Assembly (NCBI GenBank): GCA_039105265.1
Contig: JAPFFF010000011.1
Location: forward strand, 930,001-994,000
Reading direction: 5' to 3'
Length of the DNA stretch: 64,000 nt
From: Tritrichomonas musculus
Lineage: Eukaryota > Parabasalia > Tritrichomonadida > Tritrichomonadidae
The translations under genes were made by a program, and so were the position numbers. Below the pieces are notes generated by a model. It made no database searches and had not been told where the DNA came from. It saw only the letters and a program-made list of their open reading frames with translations. Within the stretch, counting starts at the first letter, position 1. Each line of letters opens with the position of its first letter. Below, in pieces: positions 59,951-64,000 of this stretch.

Positions 59951-62900
59951 ATGAGCCGGATCACGAATAAGAATTTCGGTGCAATTCCATCAGGAACTGT
60001 CAAAAGCTATATCGATATCGTCAACACTGAGTTCGGTGGCAACATCCCAACCGACACCAAATATATTTCACAGCTGAGCAAACTCGTGAGGTTCCTAAAT
60101 GACAACTCATTTGTAGCTCGCACCGGTTTTGATACCAATGCTACTCTCAAGGCATCAGATGTTGATACATTCTTCGAGCAATTGCGGATTGAACGCCTTT
60201 TGGATGATAATGGTTACACAAATAGACTTGATAGCAATACCGATGAGCCCATTGATGTACTTCAACTCAAACTCGAAAGGGCCCGCCAAATACAACATAA
60301 TATAGCAGTTGCAGAAGATGCATTACAGGAAGCTATCCAATTGATTCGTGATAATAACACTGAGTATCCACCAATACTCCCACCTCCCACAACCCATAAG
60401 ATGCCAATTCCGTATGTTAAGCAGCCTTCATATATCAAGCGATTGAATGACAAACTGGATAGTGATTACTTCAGTAAATTCAATAGAGGTGATTACATGG
60501 TTGAGGACCCCATTGATGTACTCCAGCATATGAATACCCAGGATAGGTTCCATCAGCAGCTGAGGTCTGAACGCCTTGCAGCCGTAGATAAGGATTACTT
60601 CAAGCATTTCGATAGAGGTGATTACATGGTTGAGGACCCCATTGATGTACTCCAGCATATGAATACCCAGAATAGGTTCCATCAGCGGTTAGACGATGAA
60701 CGCAAAGTATGTTCATACTTCAACAAGTATTACCCCGAGTATCTCGACAGAGCTGAAATACAAGATATATTCCGAGACAGGACTAAGGTCACAAAACTGG
60801 CTCATATTATCGACGACAATGCCAGTATTGATGGTATCCCCAAGGACCCTGAAAATAATGAGATATTCGAGTACCTCAGTGAGTTCGGTCATGAGTTCAC
60901 ATCGGAACACACCGATTTCCTATTTGTGAATGCCCCTGAGGACTATGACAAGGCTGTAGAGGCTTGGCAAAAATATGCCAAATATGCTGATAGTGATTAC
61001 AGTGAACGCACAGATATTGATACCCATGAGCCGATATACATATACTACTTCAACTCGATATCCTCATTGAACACCATATATGACGGCTTGCAACAGGTCT
61101 ATGAACGCGAGGTAAAACCATTCAAAATCTATTTCCAACTCTCGGGTGTATTTGAGACCCCCTCTGCTGAGAATACCAATGCATTCCAATATACTGCAAG
61201 GGAAATCAATTGGAACAACTATAAATCAGCCACCCCAATTGTGGTTCGTGATGAGCAATCACTTGATATCGTGAAGTACTATATTGAATCAGTACTGCAC
61301 TCATATGAGACCTCAACATCTGGAACCAAGTTGATCCTCGTAGGAACCATCTCATTCACGGTATCTCGAATGGTCAAGGTTAGTGGTCCAATCAAGGATT
61401 TACCTCCTGAGATCAAAAATAGCAGATTCATCATCACGGACAACGCCGATGACAATCTATGCTGGTACCGATTTCTGGCTGCATGTCTAGATGACCATCT
61501 AGTCGACCGCAAATACCGTTGCAATACTAAGAATCGCACACAGGCCGCTAAGAAACTCCTATGCGAGGATCACAATATAGTGTATTCAACTAAGCCATCA
61601 CAAGCTGCAATCGACCTCCTGAACAACTATCCGGGGACATCAATTGAATCCATGAAGGCATCTGCCGAGAAGCATCACTTGAATGTGGACATCTATGAGT
61701 ACTTGCAGGATCGCAAGGTGTATAACCTTCAGGACCAGTGGAAATACAATAGTGATAACTCATTTAGGAAATCCGCATTGCTGTACACCCAAAATCGAAT
61801 CATCCACATAATGTACATCAGGGATGCTGAGAAGCTGACCAACATCCACATCTGCCCAAAGTGTGGCTCATATGCCCATTACGGTCATCAAAATATGAAT
61901 CGCTTCAAGAACCATGTTAAGAACTGTGACGGTGTATTTCGAAAGCGATTCATACCCAATCGTGAACCACTACCATACTGTCCACATATACTCAGCAATC
62001 CGGTGTACGAATATTGCTTAGCCTATGGTCTCAACTGGAAACCCAACATATATTACATCACCTACGATTTCGAAACTGTTGAACAGCCTGTGGATACATC
62101 TATTGGTTCATCCACAACCATCAACTCACGACTGATACCCCTTAGCGTATCATCATGTGTCAAATCGCAATCTGGTTGTACCACAAGGCACTTCTCATTA
62201 AGGGATTCATCTGAGTTCATCATCAAGTGGATCGAGTGGTTGTTTGAGCAATCCAAGCAAGTGTATCACGATAAGGTTCAATACATGAAATCCTTCATCA
62301 ATCAACCAGTTGACAATCTCAAAACCATTGATCGCAACCTGAATGTGATAACCGTATTTGGATTCAACTCGAGTAGATTCGATAGCAACCTATTCAAGGA
62401 GTATCTCAACTACAGTTCAGAAGGGACTACGTTCTGGAGTGTTGAGCCCAATAGCATCATTGGTACCACATCCTCACTGAAGCAGTTCATATTGAAGTCA
62501 CCCAAATACGATACCAAGTTGCGATTCATCGATGCACAATCATTCGTCGCTGGTGGTACATTACGACAATTCGGCGAAGATTTCGGCTCAAGCATGGCTT
62601 GCGGTGTAGACTTCGGGGGAGTCGAGAATAGCTCGAAGGGTGTATTCCCATATGAAGCCATCAACACTGAGAACTACAATGAGGTCCTCTCACAAGCAGA
62701 GCCATTTGAGTATGAAGCGTTCTACAGCTATCTCAACCAGAAGAACCCATTGACACCAGATGCTTACAAACTATATCTCGAGGATGCCAAAAACTATGAA
62801 ACCCGATGGGACTACCTACTTGCATACAATGATAATGATGTCGAGATGATGATCAAACCCATTGACAACCTGATTGCACTCAATGCTCAGTACAACGTGG

Positions 62901-64000
62901 ACCTCATCTCAAACCTATCGCTAAGCAAGAATGCATCCTGTATCAAGTATGCACTCGCATATAAGGAATTCAATCCAAATGCCGAATACTCCATACAGAA
63001 TCCCATTAACAAATTCAAACCAAACCTCGATTGGTGGCGATTCAAATGCGAGAACTACTATAACCAGGATGTCAAATATAATCAATCTCATAAGGACAAA
63101 CCCAGGAACCTCGATAAATGTGTTTGTGAGGAGCAATTCGATAAGTTCATGGAGATGTACAACAATCCAGATACAGGCAAGTGCCATCTCTGTGGTGAGC
63201 ACTTCACATGGACCAACAGACCCACTCTCGATAGAATCAATAATGATATCGGTCATGAACTCAGTAACTGTAAACTCGCTTGTGCGGAATGCAACAGACT
63301 TCGCAGCCGTGATGACCCCAATATAACCAAACTCCGAATTCAGCTGAAGAAGTACTGCAAGATGATGCATCTCCCAACACTCATCAATGATGAACAGGAG
63401 TATTACAGCTTACGGAACAACATCACTGGTGGTCTATCCAATGTCATGCACCGAGTCAACATCAAGGGTCATACCAAAATAAACCGCTTTAGATACAACG
63501 CCGTTGATCACAAGGTAATCTCATATGATACTCCACACACGATGACTCATATTGTTGGAGTCGATTTCAACAGCTTATACCCATCTGCATTCAGTTCAAC
63601 CAAACATGATGCCAATCCATATCACGGGGGAGTCATGTATATGCCAGGTTCCATGATAGAGCGATTCGAGGTGTACAAGGATGGTACCAAAAATATGAAC
63701 ACCTACAACTCATGCATGCATATCATCAACAGCCAGAAGCTCCGAAAGCATCCCAAATTCCTGTTCAAAGCGGAGGTCATGTTGAAATGCCCAATATCCA
63801 AAATCAACTACTTCATCAATTTCCCACCTGTATTCCGCAATTTCGATATCACCAATGATGAGGCCACAATTGGTCCATATATGCACGACTACATGACTCG
63901 CAATAAGCTCCCATCTGTTGACAAAACTGAACGGAAGCTGACCATGAGTGTTGATACAATGGGTACCTATCAGACATTCTCGAACTACTACCTCTGGTTC
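59951..64000 (+). CDS. pPolB: Large DNA polymerase B with zinc finger and HNH-type module, N-terminal 1350 aa (element D)
   Basis: An unbroken frame of 1350 codons continues past the window. Two near-identical 43-residue repeats (DYF-FxRGDYMVEDPIDVLQ pattern) lie at about 172-257, with a weaker third before them. An OTU-like front segment has NLCWYRF (Cys504) and RIIHIMY (His619). A C2HC finger follows (Cys635, Cys638, His655, Cys659). Exonuclease motifs are YDFET (Asp706, Glu708) and NSSRFDSN (Asp811), with YNDND probably the third. An HNH-type zinc module follows at 1078-1115 (CHLC, LDRINND, GHE, CAECN). Polymerase motif A is GVDFNSLYPS (Asp1205). The catalytic QDTDS-type motif must lie beyond the edge. 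It is a replicase of the Polinton/viral type. Confidence 0.92.
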   Translation, partial: MSRITNKNFGAIPSGTVKSYIDIVNTEFGGNIPTDTKYISQLSKLVRFLNDNSFVARTGFDTNATLKASDVDTFFEQLRIERLLDDNGYTNRLDSNTDEPIDVLQLKLERARQIQHNIAVAEDALQEAIQLIRDNNTEYPPILPPPTTHKMPIPYVKQPSYIKRLNDKLDSDYFSKFNRGDYMVEDPIDVLQHMNTQDRFHQQLRSERLAAVDKDYFKHFDRGDYMVEDPIDVLQHMNTQNRFHQRLDDERKVCSYFNKYYPEYLDRAEIQDIFRDRTKVTKLAHIIDDNASIDGIPKDPENNEIFEYLSEFGHEFTSEHTDFLFVNAPEDYDKAVEAWQKYAKYADSDYSERTDIDTHEPIYIYYFNSISSLNTIYDGLQQVYEREVKPFKIYFQLSGVFETPSAENTNAFQYTAREINWNNYKSATPIVVRDEQSLDIVKYYIESVLHSYETSTSGTKLILVGTISFTVSRMVKVSGPIKDLPPEIKNSRFIITDNADDNLCWYRFLAACLDDHLVDRKYRCNTKNRTQAAKKLLCEDHNIVYSTKPSQAAIDLLNNYPGTSIESMKASAEKHHLNVDIYEYLQDRKVYNLQDQWKYNSDNSFRKSALLYTQNRIIHIMYIRDAEKLTNIHICPKCGSYAHYGHQNMNRFKNHVKNCDGVFRKRFIPNREPLPYCPHILSNPVYEYCLAYGLNWKPNIYYITYDFETVEQPVDTSIGSSTTINSRLIPLSVSSCVKSQSGCTTRHFSLRDSSEFIIKWIEWLFEQSKQVYHDKVQYMKSFINQPVDNLKTIDRNLNVITVFGFNSSRFDSNLFKEYLNYSSEGTTFWSVEPNSIIGTTSSLKQFILKSPKYDTKLRFIDAQSFVAGGTLRQFGEDFGSSMACGVDFGGVENSSKGVFPYEAINTENYNEVLSQAEPFEYEAFYSYLNQKNPLTPDAYKLYLEDAKNYETRWDYLLAYNDNDVEMMIKPIDNLIALNAQYNVDLISNLSLSKNASCIKYALAYKEFNPNAEYSIQNPINKFKPNLDWWRFKCENYYNQDVKYNQSHKDKPRNLDKCVCEEQFDKFMEMYNNPDTGKCHLCGEHFTWTNRPTLDRINNDIGHELSNCKLACAECNRLRSRDDPNITKLRIQLKKYCKMMHLPTLINDEQEYYSLRNNITGGLSNVMHRVNIKGHTKINRFRYNAVDHKVISYDTPHTMTHIVGVDFNSLYPSAFSSTKHDANPYHGGVMYMPGSMIERFEVYKDGTKNMNTYNSCMHIINSQKLRKHPKFLFKAEVMLKCPISKINYFINFPPVFRNFDITNDEATIGPYMHDYMTRNKLPSVDKTERKLTMSVDTMGTYQTFSNYYLWF
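60464..60721 (+). repeat. 129-bp in-frame tandem duplication in the element D polymerase gene
   Basis: The segment starting GATTACTTCAG at 60464 is repeated 129 bp later from 60593 with few changes, encoding two 43-residue units. The long identical stretch in the middle, including synonymous positions, indicates a recent duplication. Confidence 0.9.

Larger units (their letters stand above)
58723..64000 (+). mobile_element. Second Polinton-like element D, left part
   Basis: Base composition rises sharply in GC and codon use changes at about 58723. The segment holds a noncoding leader, a 161-aa frame and a long DNA polymerase B frame running off the window. It shows no close sequence similarity to units A-C beyond polymerase motifs, so it is a different family that lies in or against unit C. 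Its right end and inverted repeats are not visible. Confidence 0.7.

Noticed and set aside
60428-63370. Reverse-strand and alternate-frame open stretches over the element D polymerase
   Set aside because: Shadows of a 1350-codon forward frame that contains clear polymerase motifs.

Overview
The window is almost entirely mobile DNA: a head-to-tail run of three closely related Polinton/Maverick-type virus-like units (called A, B and C here), followed by the start of a second, more GC-rich Polinton-like element (D) that runs off the right edge. Two small plain DNA transposons are nested in the array. No cellular housekeeping gene, rRNA or convincing tRNA is seen.

Host. Genes are AT-rich, intronless and tightly packed. 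Several start codons lie 11-16 nt downstream of a TCAYTT initiator-like hexamer, and many stop codons overlap TAAA. Both are known trichomonad expression signals, and Trichomonas vaginalis carries very many Maverick copies, so a trichomonad nuclear genome is the best guess. A glomeromycete fungus or another Polinton-rich eukaryote is not excluded. This is inference; no host gene is present to settle it.

Layout. Unit A (1-17488) enters in the last part of its major capsid gene and runs to its right end. Unit B (17489-36292) is the only unit with both ends visible; it is bounded by 101-bp inverted repeats (17489-17589 and 36192-36292). Unit C (36293-about 58722) has a fuller left end, and its right end is cut by element D (about 58723-64000). 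Gene order left to right is: [HNH nuclease, two small ORFs, in C only], Ulp1/adenain-like protease, 333-aa protein, integrase, packaging ATPase, 151-aa glycine-rich protein, 183-aa charged protein, major capsid protein, three small proteins (144, 148 and 174 aa), a reverse 123-aa protein, a forward basic 92-aa protein with a 19-bp minisatellite, a reverse 130-141-aa protein, a coiled-coil protein, protein-primed-type DNA polymerase B, a reverse 249-aa penton-like protein, then large tryptophan-rich fibre-like protein(s).

How the parts fit. Integrase and polymerase would provide integration and replication. ATPase, protease, the double-jelly-roll-type capsid protein and the penton-like protein form the morphogenesis module. 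The large right-end proteins look like surface or fibre components. Unit A looks whole where visible; B and C each carry a few breaks plus one transposon insertion (mariner-like in B at 25862-26757, hAT-like in C at 41159-42897). Near-identity of B and C argues that the array is young, and the similarity pattern among A, B and C is mosaic. A recurring R/I-x-I/V-Q-T-D/E short motif in several unrelated proteins of the element is the most unexpected signal. Element D carries a polymerase reading frame of at least 1350 codons, with a zinc finger and an HNH-type module between its exonuclease and polymerase parts.
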